NCBI RefSeq assembly: GCF_014841565.1
Contig: NZ_JACYUD010000009.1
Span: 62,001-126,000 of the forward strand
Origin: Rhizobium sp. CFBP 8762
GTDB taxonomy: Bacteria > Pseudomonadota > Alphaproteobacteria > Rhizobiales > Rhizobiaceae
Direction: 5' to 3'
DNA length: 64,000 bases
The translations under genes and the position numbers were made by a program. The notes under the pieces were generated by a model. That model had not been told where the DNA came from. It searched no databases and saw only the letters and a program-made list of their open reading frames with translations. This document shows, one piece after another, positions 44,913 to 52,963 of the stretch (within the stretch, counting starts at the first letter, position 1; each line of letters opens with the position of its first letter).

Positions 44913-45973
44913 TGGAACAAAGGCGCGGGTTGTTTGCCAGAACGATGCTATGGATTGGTTCTGTCCTTGTCGGGCTGGTCGTTATCGGCTCTGTGGTTTG
45001 GGGTGCCTTTGCCTTGTTCTACCAAGGGCCGGGTAGCGAACCGGTGCGCTATCTCCTTGTTGCGCTGTGGCTGGTGATTGCGCTTGGGTGCGCCTATTTT
45101 GGCTGGCAGGGGCGCGTGTGGCTCGCACTGCTCATGTATGCCGTGTGCTTTGCCGCCCTTCTCGCGTGGTGGCACACCATTCTCCCTCGCAATGACCGGA
45201 TTTGGGCACCGGAATTGAGTGAAATGACACGTGGGGTTGTTCAAGGCGATACGGCGACGCTGTACAATGTGCGCAATTTCGATTGGGTCACGGAAACCGA
45301 ATTTCACCCGCGCTGGGAAACGCGGCAGTATGACCTGTCAAAACTGTCTTCCGTCGATATGCTGCTGTCCTATTGGGGCTCAGAGGCAATAGCCCATACG
45401 CTGGTGTCGTTCGGTTTCAGCACCGGTGAATTCGTTACCTTCTCGGTGGAAATTCGCAAGGAAAAGCACGAGAGCTTTTCCGAAATCGGCGGGTTCTTTA
45501 AACAGTTCGAAAACAGCGTGGTGGCTGCCGACGAGCGCGATATCGTGCGTCTGCGCACCAATGTGCGCAAAGAAGATGTCTATCTTTATCGCATCAACAT
45601 GCCCCCGGCGGCCATGCGCTCGCTGTTTCAGGCCTATGTTGAAGAGGCGAACGCCCTGATTGATCAGCCGGAATTTTACAACACCGTCACGGCCAATTGC
45701 ACCACGATTGTTTATCACATGGTTGCCCGCATCATTCCCGGCCTGCCGATGGACTTTCGGCTGTTGTTGTCAGGGTATCTGCCTGACTATATTGCGCGCG
45801 TTGGCGGGTTGATGGAGGGGTATTCAGTCAGCGATCTGAAAGCCGCCGGGCGCATCGGCCCGCGCGCCCTTGCCGCAGATCAGGCGCTGGATTTTTCCAA
45901 CCGTATACGCCAAGGTATTCCAGGCTATGAGGAGCTACCTACGCCCCTTTCGATTAATCAAGCAATGAATTGA
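44912..45973 (+). CDS. DUF4105 (Lnb N-terminal-like) membrane protein
   Basis: The 353-residue protein has three N-terminal membrane helices (within residues 1-90) and a soluble domain of the DUF4105 family, known from the lipoprotein N-acyltransferase Lnb of Gram-positive bacteria. FDWVTETEFHPRWETRQYDL and the cysteine in TVTANCTTIVYHM are the conserved regions. Whether it acylates lipoproteins here is unproven, since proteobacteria normally use Lnt. It is sandwiched between a lipoprotein hydrolase (1-bp overlap) and a globin gene that begins at the next base. Confidence 0.82.
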   Translation: MEQRRGLFARTMLWIGSVLVGLVVIGSVVWGAFALFYQGPGSEPVRYLLVALWLVIALGCAYFGWQGRVWLALLMYAVCFAALLAWWHTILPRNDRIWAPELSEMTRGVVQGDTATLYNVRNFDWVTETEFHPRWETRQYDLSKLSSVDMLLSYWGSEAIAHTLVSFGFSTGEFVTFSVEIRKEKHESFSEIGGFFKQFENSVVAADERDIVRLRTNVRKEDVYLYRINMPPAAMRSLFQAYVEEANALIDQPEFYNTVTANCTTIVYHMVARIIPGLPMDFRLLLSGYLPDYIARVGGLMEGYSVSDLKAAGRIGPRALAADQALDFSNRIRQGIPGYEELPTPLSINQAMN

Positions 45974-46369
45974 ATGGCAGAACAAGAAACAATCAGTCTG
46001 TATGATGCCGTTGGCGGCGACCCGACGGTAAAGGCATTGGTGTCCCGCTTCTATCAGCTTATGGACACTCTGCCTGAAGCCGCGCGTTGCCGTGCTCTCC
46101 ATCCCGCCGACCTGTCCGGCAGCGAGGCGAAATTCTACGACTACCTGACGGGATGGCTTGGCGGACCGCCGGTTTACGTCGAAAAGCATGGCCACCCCAT
46201 GTTGCGCCGGCGCCATTTTGTCGCGCCGATTGGTGCGGCGGAGCGAGATGAATGGCTGCTGTGTTTTCAGAGAGCGCTGGATGACATCGTTTCCAGTGCG
46301 AAGCTGCGTGCAATTATACTGGAACCGGTGACGCGACTGGCCCACCATATGCAAAATCGGGAGGATTAG
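45974..46369 (+). CDS. Group II truncated haemoglobin
   Basis: This 131-residue haem protein has the group II signature GGPPVYVEKHGHPMLRRRH, whose final region carries the proximal histidine, and a tryptophan in DEWLLCFQRAL at the G8-like position. Group II globins bind oxygen or handle NO and peroxide. Its ATG begins directly after the preceding stop codon, so it is part of the same transcript. Function in this cluster is unknown. Confidence 0.87.
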   Translation: MAEQETISLYDAVGGDPTVKALVSRFYQLMDTLPEAARCRALHPADLSGSEAKFYDYLTGWLGGPPVYVEKHGHPMLRRRHFVAPIGAAERDEWLLCFQRALDDIVSSAKLRAIILEPVTRLAHHMQNRED

Positions 46370-46372
46370 TGG

Positions 46373-46747
46373 ATGCGTGACCCAGACGATTTAGCCGGTT
46401 CAGCCATTTTGGTGATGGCTGGCCTGATGGGGATCGCGGGCGTCGCCATGGCTGCCGCTGCTGCCCACGGAGCCGACCCCCGCCTTCTTGGCGGCGCATC
46501 GGCCATGTGCATGGCTCATGCACCGGCGCTGATTGCTCTGTATGCCGCCCGGCCCCGCTTTGCGGCCAGTGTGGTTGCAGCCGCTCTGCTCAGTCTCGGC
46601 ACGCTGCTGTTTTCACTCGATCTGGTCAGCCGCCACTTTGCTGGCCACGGCCTGTTCCCCATGGCCGCGCCAACCGGCGGCGTGCTGATGATGGCAGGCT
46701 GGGCAGCCGTTGCGGTCGGTGCATTCCTTCGGAAACGGCGCGTCTGA
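46373..46747 (+). CDS. DUF423 membrane protein
   Basis: The 124-residue protein has four hydrophobic helices and the DUF423 pattern, AMAAAAAHGA near the N-terminus and GHGLFPMAAPTGGVLMMAGW near the end. Function is unknown. It starts three bases after the globin gene and is the last gene of the four-gene cluster; a repeat-like palindrome follows its stop codon. Confidence 0.8.
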   Translation: MRDPDDLAGSAILVMAGLMGIAGVAMAAAAAHGADPRLLGGASAMCMAHAPALIALYAARPRFAASVVAAALLSLGTLLFSLDLVSRHFAGHGLFPMAAPTGGVLMMAGWAAVAVGAFLRKRRV

Positions 46748-46800
46748 AGCATTTCCAGTGAAAGGACTCCCACTGGAAACCTAGCCGTATCCAGTGGCAT
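46746..46800 (+). repeat. RIME-like palindrome fragment, copy C
   Basis: Starts GAAGCATTTCCAGTGAAA, as in copies A and B near 36.5 and 37.6 kb, and contains a perfect TTTCCAGTG/CACTGGAAA hairpin at 46752-46779. The CCAGTGGCAT at its end recalls the AGCATATCCAGTG palindrome of copy B. It probably ends transcription of the DUF423 gene. Confidence 0.6.
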
Positions 46801-46845
46801 GGCTCTGCGAGTCTTGCGACCGGCAGAAATCGTGGATCGAAAAGC

Positions 46846-47160
46846 TCAAACGCCCTCGACGTCGGTATAGCCTTCAAACTGAGGTGGACCCATGTAGATG
46901 GAGCGGTTGTCACCGGCGCTGCGATGGGCGGCGCGGAAATTTTCCGATTTTGTCCAGTCGATGAAGTTCTGTCTTTGCGCCCAGCGGGAGCTGGACACGA
47001 ACGTGGTAAACCCCTGCTCAACATTGGTATCGCCGCGCAGCAACCGAAACTCTAAAAATCCGGGCATCTCCGTAAGGCTTGATTCGCGATTTTTCCAGAT
47101 GTTTTCAAAAGTCTCTTCAGACCCAATGGCAATCTTGAACCGGTTCATGGCGTGAAACAT
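46846..47160 (-). CDS. IsdG/HmuQ-type haem-degrading monooxygenase
   Basis: The 104-residue protein is an antibiotic-monooxygenase-fold enzyme. Asn6, Trp69 and His79 occur with the Trp-His spacing of ten found in IsdG, where Asn, Trp and His form the catalytic set. This points to ring opening of haem to release iron, as for rhizobial HmuQ and Brucella BhuQ. AGGGAAGGG gives a strong ribosome site. It is the third of three leftward genes next to the TonB and hmu genes, so iron control is likely. Confidence 0.83.
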   Translation of the reverse strand: MFHAMNRFKIAIGSEETFENIWKNRESSLTEMPGFLEFRLLRGDTNVEQGFTTFVSSSRWAQRQNFIDWTKSENFRAAHRSAGDNRSIYMGPPQFEGYTDVEGV

Positions 47161-47225
47161 GGATACCCTTCCCTTGGCTTATGGTTGGCCACGTCCGCAC
47201 GACCACCGGCCTCCCGGAGTGCGCT

Positions 47226-47459
47226 TTACCGCTTGCGGCGGTACGGGCGCGGCTTGAAGGGCAGGATATTGTTCTGAAAGCATGGCGCAAGCCCAACGGC
47301 CGGTTTTTCAGCGACCTTGCGCACTTTCCAAACGGGAAATTCCAGAACATGCGGATTTTCATCCAGCATGCGTGCGCGGCACCAGAGCTGCTCAACCGTA
47401 TCCGGCGTCAGCGGTGTGGCATGATTGGGTGATACAAAGTCAGTCTGTTCGTTGCTCAT
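47226..47459 (-). CDS. Small conserved-type hypothetical protein
   Basis: The 77-residue product begins MSNEQTDFVSP and ends in a basic tail, KPRPYRRKR. I recognise no domain and no membrane segment. The start is set at 47459 after an AGCAGG ribosome site; an upstream extension to 47525 is less likely. It lies between the DUF2325 and haem monooxygenase genes on the same strand, so a haem or iron link is suggested only by position. Confidence 0.6.
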   Translation of the reverse strand: MSNEQTDFVSPNHATPLTPDTVEQLWCRARMLDENPHVLEFPVWKVRKVAEKPAVGLAPCFQNNILPFKPRPYRRKR

Positions 47460-47531
47460 TGTGACCTGCTTGCAAAATGCGGCAGGCCCAACGCTCCTGC
47501 CCGAGTGTGCCATCCGCGATGGCATGATCCA

Positions 47532-47936
47532 TCAGGCGTCAGCTTCCGATTGCAGTGTTTGCAGTGCGCGTTCAAAACTGGACTTGCTACCGTTTCTCAA
47601 CGGCACGAACGCCTTACCCCACTTCTTACAACCGGACTTCACGCGAAGACACGCATCGTGGCTAATACAGTCGATGGGGCAGAATACACAGTCGACCGAT
47701 GGCAGAACGCGGTCAATCCGCGATACGGCTTCGCGCAGACCACCATCATGATGAATGAGTTCAGCCCCGTAGGAACTGACGATCTGGCGCAAATGGGCGA
47801 CCTGACAATCCCGACCGCCGACGTACAAAAAGCTGCGTCCTTCGAGGCTTTGCCTGGAAGCGTCAGCTTCCACATCCGCCATAGGCTCCGGCAAAGCACG
47901 AGAGGACTTCTGCTTGTGGCGATGCTTGTCGCGCAT
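47532..47936 (-). CDS. DUF2325 protein
   Basis: The 134-residue protein matches DUF2325: FLYVGGRDCQVAHLRQIV, ELIHHDGGL and a cysteine-rich block VFCPIDCISHDACLRV that could bind metal. Function is unknown. The ATG at 47936 follows GGAGA by five bases; a longer reading from 48053 would enter AT-rich promoter sequence. It is the first of three leftward genes, with an iron-type TGA-N9-TCA motif about 95 bp upstream. Confidence 0.82.
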   Translation of the reverse strand: MRDKHRHKQKSSRALPEPMADVEADASRQSLEGRSFLYVGGRDCQVAHLRQIVSSYGAELIHHDGGLREAVSRIDRVLPSVDCVFCPIDCISHDACLRVKSGCKKWGKAFVPLRNGSKSSFERALQTLQSEADA

Positions 47937-48030
47937 GATATCTCCGTTCCGAAAAGGCCACGCGAACCCTTGCATGGCGGTTGATTGACCGGACCCTAAT
48001 AAACATGAGCACAACTGTAAAGTATAAACA

Positions 48031-48045
48031 TGACAAAAATTATCA
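48031..48045. promoter_or_regulatory. Candidate iron-responsive (RirA/IRO-type) site
   Basis: TGA-N9-TCA in a very AT-rich stretch upstream of the DUF2325 gene. The rhizobial IRO box has this form, and the neighbours are haem genes. A match of this length is expected by chance about once per 4 kb, so support is moderate. Confidence 0.4.
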
Positions 48046-48087
48046 TATTTCAATTTTCACCAACAGGCCGAACCCTGTGGATGATTG

Positions 48088-48951
48088 TTAACGCGGTAGG
48101 GTGAAGTCCAGCGGCACGACGAAGGGGTAGGATTCGCGCCCCACCTCTTGCGGGGATGCAAACGGCCCGGCACGACGCACAGTGGCTAGTGCTTCCTGAT
48201 CGAGAATAGGTGAACCGGAACTTCTCGCCAGGCGAATATTGGTAGGAGCGCCGCTTGACGACACAGTAAACGCGACGGAGGCTATGCCCCGGAGACGATC
48301 ACGTCTGGCAGCAGTGGGATACCGTTTCGCCCGGTCGATTTTACGACGGATTTTGCCTTGAAAGTTCGTGATATTGCCATCGCCCTTGACCCTGGCATTT
48401 CCGGCCTGATTGCCACCACTGGCAGACGGGGGTGCGCCCTCAACACCATCAGCGGTGCCGAGCTTTTCGCTCACCTTGCTATCGCCCTTATCACCCCGAC
48501 GTTTGACCTCAACGGGCTTTTTACGCGGTTTTTCTTTTTTGGGTTCAGGCTTGGGCTTGGGTTTGACAACCGGCGGCGGCTCCGGCTGAGGCTCTTCCTC
48601 AACCTTTTCTGGCTCAACGATCTCCGGCTGCTCGGCAGCGGCGGCAACCTCTGCCTGCTCCACCACTGGCGCGTCCAGTGGAGGCAGAAGGGGCTGCGGC
48701 TGGGCAACGTCCGGCAGCGTCTCTTGCGCAACCTCTTCGACCACCTCCTGAACCTGATCCGGCTCAATCTCCTGCACGTCGTCGCCTGCCTCTAAGGTAT
48801 CAATCATGCCGCCAAGGCTGGTCATTTCAATGGGAATGCCGCCTTCCGTCATCGGCGGCTGCGGCTTGCTCTCTGGCAAGATCAAAAACGCGCCCCCGTG
48901 AAGGCCCAGCGAGAACAGGAGCGCCCCGGTCCATTTGAAAACATTGTTCAT
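48088..48951 (-). CDS. tonB: TonB energy-transducing protein
   Basis: TonB links the inner-membrane proton gradient to outer-membrane haem or siderophore receptors. The 287-residue protein has an N-terminal anchor (FKWTGALLFSLGLHGGAFLI), an acidic then Pro/Glu/Lys-rich spacer (about 70-150) and a C-terminal TonB domain with KRYPTAARRDRLRGIASVAF and DQEALATVRRAGPF. No exbB or exbD is in the window. It lies between the iron-linked small genes and a secreted protein gene, and faces the hmu operon. The ATG at 48951 is preferred to one 18 bases earlier. Confidence 0.9.
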   Translation of the reverse strand: MNNVFKWTGALLFSLGLHGGAFLILPESKPQPPMTEGGIPIEMTSLGGMIDTLEAGDDVQEIEPDQVQEVVEEVAQETLPDVAQPQPLLPPLDAPVVEQAEVAAAAEQPEIVEPEKVEEEPQPEPPPVVKPKPKPEPKKEKPRKKPVEVKRRGDKGDSKVSEKLGTADGVEGAPPSASGGNQAGNARVKGDGNITNFQGKIRRKIDRAKRYPTAARRDRLRGIASVAFTVSSSGAPTNIRLARSSGSPILDQEALATVRRAGPFASPQEVGRESYPFVVPLDFTLPR

Positions 48952-49027
48952 GGTGCAGTCCACATTCACGTCTGGTCACGCATCGCCACGCACGGTGGTC
49001 GACACGAGGGGAGAGCGCTGAGCTTTC

Positions 49028-49453
49028 TCAGCCCTGCAAGGTCACATCGGTTTTGGAGCGGGTTTTGAGCGCTTTGGTGCAGATCGCCTTGTCCACGCCA
49101 TTGCCTTCGCAGGCCGTGATATCGTTGATCAGCATGCCCTTGATGGTCTCACATTTCAAACCCGGCAGATTGAACTGGCGCACCTTGTCCTTTCCGGTGG
49201 GCAGATCGCGGAACGGTAGGCCAATGGTCTTTTCCACCTGCCCCTTGGCGTTGAACATCACCAGTTGAAGCGAAATCGTATCGATGGACTGTGGCAGCGA
49301 ATTCTGGATGAGAAACGTCATGCCGCAGCCCTGCTCGGTGGATGCCAGTGTGTTGAGCTCGATCATCAATTCCTGCGGCGCTTGCGCATCCTGCGCCACC
49401 GCGAGAGAGGTCATCAGTGAAGCGACTGCCAGAGCTGCAATACGTTTGTACAT
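49028..49453 (-). CDS. Secreted protein of unknown function, next to tonB
   Basis: The roughly 141-residue protein begins with a signal peptide (YKRIAALAVASLMTSLAVAQ) and has four cysteines in the mature part (in QGCGM, LKCETI, TACEGN and AICTK), which could form two disulfides. I recognise only a rhizobial-type periplasmic conserved protein without known function. Two adjacent ATG codons (49456, 49453) follow AGGA. It is followed 77 bp later by tonB on the same strand and is divergent from hmuP, so it shares that control region. Confidence 0.65.
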   Translation of the reverse strand: MYKRIAALAVASLMTSLAVAQDAQAPQELMIELNTLASTEQGCGMTFLIQNSLPQSIDTISLQLVMFNAKGQVEKTIGLPFRDLPTGKDKVRQFNLPGLKCETIKGMLINDITACEGNGVDKAICTKALKTRSKTDVTLQG

Positions 49454-49585
49454 CATTCCTGCCTATCCCGAGAGTGCCAGTCTGCGCCCCTTTGCGGGCC
49501 ACCCTGACATTATATTTGCATCATATACAGACTGTTTTCACCAGCCCGCAGAACCAAAATACGCTGTTGCGTCATTAAAGAAACG

Positions 49586-49600
49586 TGAGTAAACAAGTCA
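49586..49600. promoter_or_regulatory. Candidate iron-responsive (RirA/IRO-type) site before hmuP
   Basis: TGA-N9-TCA lies in the 220-bp region shared by the divergent secreted-protein/tonB and hmuPSTUV transcripts. A further partial palindrome TTAGC...GCTAA at 49616-49637 follows. RirA or Irr control of haem uptake is known in rhizobia. Confidence 0.45.
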
Positions 49601-49679
49601 AGATAGGTAGGGCAGTTAGCGCACATTATAGTGCTAATATATCGGCTTTTTTACCACCAACAAGACCGGACTTTATGCT

Positions 49680-49862
49680 TTGACGTTTCACAACGGGAAA
49701 TTTGACGGCACCTCTGCGGCAGGTCGCGACCACAGCGAAACCCTTCCGACTGTCAGCAGCGCTGAGCTTTTCAAGGGAAAAGCCGAGATCGTCATTGTGC
49801 ATGAAGACACGACTTATCGGTTGAAAATCACCCGTCAGGGCAAGTTAATTCTGAACAAATAG
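49680..49862 (+). CDS. hmuP: Hemin uptake protein HmuP
   Basis: HmuP is a small regulator needed for haem receptor expression in rhizobia. The 60-residue product ends with the family core AEIVIVHEDTTYRLKITRQG followed by KLILNK, with SSAELFKGK just before. The likely start is a TTG at 49680; I see no better codon and the ribosome site is poor, so the N-terminus is uncertain. It is followed five bases later by hmuS. Confidence 0.88.
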   Translation: MTFHNGKFDGTSAAGRDHSETLPTVSSAELFKGKAEIVIVHEDTTYRLKITRQGKLILNK

Positions 49863-49867
49863 GTGTT

Positions 49868-50920
49868 ATGATGGCTGCAGCTTCTCCCTCTCCTCACGAA
49901 ATCCGCAGCTTTCGCAGCGCAAACCCCTCGTTGCGCGAACGCGATCTGGCTGCCCAGCTTGGCATCAGCGAGGCAGCCCTCGTCGCAGCCGAATGCGGGC
50001 TGACCGCCACCCGGATCGACGGAAACGCCAATACCTTTCTGAGCCGGGCGGCGGAACTGGGCTCCGTGCTGGCGCTGACGCGAAACGAGAGCGCCGTGCA
50101 TGAAAAGGATGGAGTCTATGACAACGTGACCCCGGGCAAGTTTGCGACACTGGTCCTTGGTGGAGCAATTGATTTGCGCGTGTTTCCCACTGCCTGGGCC
50201 CATGGTTTTGCCGTTACCAAGACAGATGGTGACACGGTGCGCCGCAGCTTTCAGTTTTTCGATTGCGAGGGCATGGCCGTTCACAAGGTGCATCTGCGCG
50301 CCCATTCCAATGTGGATGCCTTCGTGCGCATCACCGACGATCTGGCTCTGGAGGATCAGTCGCAGATTTTCGTTCCGACCACCCGTCCCGCCAAAATCGA
50401 AGAGATTTCAGAAACCGACGTGGCGGCGCTGCGCGACAATTGGAGCCGGATGACCGATACGCACGAGTTTTTCGGCATGTTGAAGAAGCTCAAGGTTAAT
50501 CGTCAGGAAGCCGTGCGGCGCGTTGGCGAAGATTATGCCTGGCAGCTTGATAATCAGGCGGCAGAGGCAATGCTCAACGCCAGCGCTGCGCAAGGCCTGC
50601 CCATCATGTGCTTTGTCGGCAACCCCGGTGTGATCCAGATCCATTCCGGGCCAGTGCAAACCATCAAGGCCATGGGTCCCTGGCTGAATGTGATGGATGA
50701 CGACTTCCACCTGCACCTGCGGATGGACCACATCGCCGAGACCTGGGCAGTGCGCAAACCCACCAAGGATGGCCATGTGACCTCGGTCGAAATCTACGAT
50801 GCCAAGGGAGAGATGATCATCCAGTTCTTTGGCAAGCGCCATGAAGGCAATCAGGAGCAGGATGCATGGCGCGGTATCGTGGAAAGCCTGAACCGGTTTA
50901 ACAGCATCGTCGCGGCTTGA
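49868..50920 (+). CDS. hmuS: Hemin-degrading factor HmuS
   Basis: This 350-residue cytoplasmic protein accepts imported haem for iron release or trafficking. It consists of two related HemS/ChuX halves (about 20-180 and 190-345). The first contains ESAVHEKDGVYDNV and the second NPGVIQIHSGPVQTI, ending in LHLRMDHIAETWAVRKPT. It begins at the first of two adjacent ATG codons and precedes the ABC transporter genes hmuTUV by 10 bp. Confidence 0.93.
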   Translation: MMAAASPSPHEIRSFRSANPSLRERDLAAQLGISEAALVAAECGLTATRIDGNANTFLSRAAELGSVLALTRNESAVHEKDGVYDNVTPGKFATLVLGGAIDLRVFPTAWAHGFAVTKTDGDTVRRSFQFFDCEGMAVHKVHLRAHSNVDAFVRITDDLALEDQSQIFVPTTRPAKIEEISETDVAALRDNWSRMTDTHEFFGMLKKLKVNRQEAVRRVGEDYAWQLDNQAAEAMLNASAAQGLPIMCFVGNPGVIQIHSGPVQTIKAMGPWLNVMDDDFHLHLRMDHIAETWAVRKPTKDGHVTSVEIYDAKGEMIIQFFGKRHEGNQEQDAWRGIVESLNRFNSIVAA

Positions 50921-50930
50921 GGATTAGGAC

Positions 50931-51848
50931 ATGACGTTGAGCATTTTCCGGCTGGTATCGCTGTTCCGTCTACGTGGTCTGGCTTCGCTGATGGTGTTGC
51001 TATCGGTCGCCGGAGCGACATCCGTGACGGCACAGACGCAACCTGCCGACACCTCCCGTCTGATTTCGATCGGCGGCGCGGTCACGGAAATCATCTACGC
51101 ATTGGGTGAGGAAAAGCGGTTGATCGGACGCGATTCAACCAGCATGTATCCCGCCGCAGCCATGGCGCTTCCCGATGTCGGCTATATGCGCGCTCTGTCG
51201 CCGGAGGGCGTGATGGGGCTCAACCCGAGTGCCATTCTGGCGGTGGAGGGCAGCGGTCCGCCGGAGGCGCTGGCTGTGCTGAAGAGCGCCAATGTTCCCT
51301 ACCAGACCGTGCCCGAGGTCTACACACGCGATGGCATTGTCGATAAGATTTCAACGGTTGGCGCATTCCTGAACGTGCCGGACAAGGCGCAAGCGCTGGC
51401 GTCCACCGTCAGGTCCGACCTTGATGCAGCCCTGAGCGAAGCCAGTTCGCGACCTCAGGGCGAACGCAAGCGCGTTCTGTTCATTCTAAGCACGCAGGCC
51501 GGTAAAATCATGGCGTCCGGCACGGGAACGGCCGCCGATGCGATCATTGGTCTGGCAGGCGCAGTCAATGCCACGGATGGATATCCCGGTTACAAGGCGC
51601 TGACCGATGAAGCCATTATCGGGGCAAAGCCGGACGTCATCCTGATGATGGACCGGGGCGGAGACCATGGCGCGTCCAACGAAACCTTATGGACGCACCC
51701 TGCCATCAGCCTCACGCCAGCGGCTGAGAGCAAGGCCGTCATTCGCATGGATGGGCTGCATCTGCTCGGCTTCGGGCCGCGGACAGCGTCTGCCATACGG
51801 GAATTGAATGCGGCAATCTACAAGAAGACCGGCGATGGCGCTGAGTGA
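50931..51848 (+). CDS. hmuT: Hemin ABC transporter, periplasmic binding protein HmuT
   Basis: The 305-residue protein has an N-terminal signal (LASLMVLLSVAGATSVTAQ, with a long leading region) and a type III periplasmic binding fold: RLISIGGAVTEIIYALGEE and PDVILMMDRGGDHG. It receives haem from the TonB-dependent receptor and hands it to HmuUV. A start at the internal ATG before VLLSVAG is an alternative. Its end overlaps hmuU by 14 bp. Confidence 0.93.
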   Translation: MTLSIFRLVSLFRLRGLASLMVLLSVAGATSVTAQTQPADTSRLISIGGAVTEIIYALGEEKRLIGRDSTSMYPAAAMALPDVGYMRALSPEGVMGLNPSAILAVEGSGPPEALAVLKSANVPYQTVPEVYTRDGIVDKISTVGAFLNVPDKAQALASTVRSDLDAALSEASSRPQGERKRVLFILSTQAGKIMASGTGTAADAIIGLAGAVNATDGYPGYKALTDEAIIGAKPDVILMMDRGGDHGASNETLWTHPAISLTPAAESKAVIRMDGLHLLGFGPRTASAIRELNAAIYKKTGDGAE

Positions 51849-52962
51849 CACATCGCTGGTGGCGAAAGCATCCGTACCACCCGGTCTGAAAGCGCTGCTG
51901 TCGGACTGGCGCCGTGGCGATCGCGCTCCACTGGCCCGTATTGTCATTGGCGTGCTGGCTGTTCTGACCTTGGTGACCTTTGGTTTTTCCGTCATGACGG
52001 GGGCGTCGGACGCCTCAATCTGGAACGTGTTGGGCCTTGAGGTGTTGGGATTTGCGACTGACACCACACTGTCGGCCCGCGATTCGATCATCATTTACGA
52101 TATTCGGCTGCCGCGCGCTGTCATGGGTCTTTTGATCGGGGCATCTTTGGCGGTTTCCGGCGCGGTGATGCAGGGCCTGTTTCGCAATCCGCTGGCTGAT
52201 CCCGGGCTGGTTGGCGTGTCCTCCGGTGCCAGTCTCGGTGCCGTCACCATGATCGTGCTTGGCACTCAGGTGTTCGGTCCCCTGTTTGCGATCTTCGGCA
52301 TTTATACCCTGCCGGTTGCATCCTTCGTTGGCGGTTTGATCACCACACTCCTTCTCTATCGTATCGCAACCCGCAACGGGCAGACCTCAATTGCCACGAT
52401 GCTGCTCGCCGGTATTGCGCTCGGTGCGTTGGCCGGAGCCGTAACGGGCATTCTGGTGTTCAAGGCCGATGACAAGCAGTTGCGCGATCTCACATTCTGG
52501 GGTCTCGGCTCGTTGGCGGGCGCAACCTGGACCAAGATTTTGGCTGCCGGGCCAATCATGCTTGCGGCCCTTCTGGCCGTGCCGTTTCTGGCGCGCGGGC
52601 TGAATGCCATCACCCTTGGCGAGGCTGCGGCCTTCCACATGGGCGTACCGGTGCAAAGATTGAAAGCCATTGGCATCGTCACGGTGGCCGCCGCAACGGG
52701 CGCTTCCGTTGCGGTCAGCGGCGGCATTGGCTTTGTCGGAATTGTCGTGCCTCATATTCTGCGGCTGATTATTGGGCCGGACCACCGGTATCTGCTTCCA
52801 GCCTCTGCACTTCTGGGCGGTGTGATGCTGCTTTTTGCCGATATGTTTGCCCGCACCATCGTAGCACCGGCGGAACTGCCCATCGGGATTCTGACAGCCG
52901 TTGTCGGCGCGCCCTTCTTCCTGTGGATTTTGTTGCGCGGCCGTATGCAGATGGGTTTGTAG
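51835..52962 (+). CDS. hmuU: Hemin ABC transporter, permease HmuU
   Basis: This FecCD-family permease of 375 residues has about ten membrane helices. Typical segments are IRLPRAVMGLLIGASLAVSG, NPLADPGLVGVSSGASLG and GGIGFVGIVVPHILRLIIGP. It forms the channel of the haem importer with HmuV. I use ATG 51835 (MALSDTS), which lies within the end of hmuT; the stop codon is separated by one base from the hmuV start. Confidence 0.93.
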   Translation: MALSDTSLVAKASVPPGLKALLSDWRRGDRAPLARIVIGVLAVLTLVTFGFSVMTGASDASIWNVLGLEVLGFATDTTLSARDSIIIYDIRLPRAVMGLLIGASLAVSGAVMQGLFRNPLADPGLVGVSSGASLGAVTMIVLGTQVFGPLFAIFGIYTLPVASFVGGLITTLLLYRIATRNGQTSIATMLLAGIALGALAGAVTGILVFKADDKQLRDLTFWGLGSLAGATWTKILAAGPIMLAALLAVPFLARGLNAITLGEAAAFHMGVPVQRLKAIGIVTVAAATGASVAVSGGIGFVGIVVPHILRLIIGPDHRYLLPASALLGGVMLLFADMFARTIVAPAELPIGILTAVVGAPFFLWILLRGRMQMGL

Positions 52963-52963
52963 G

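Noticed and set aside
48480-48800. Low-complexity stretch within the tonB region
   Set aside because: It encodes the Pro/Glu/Lys spacer expected in TonB, not an independent repeat.
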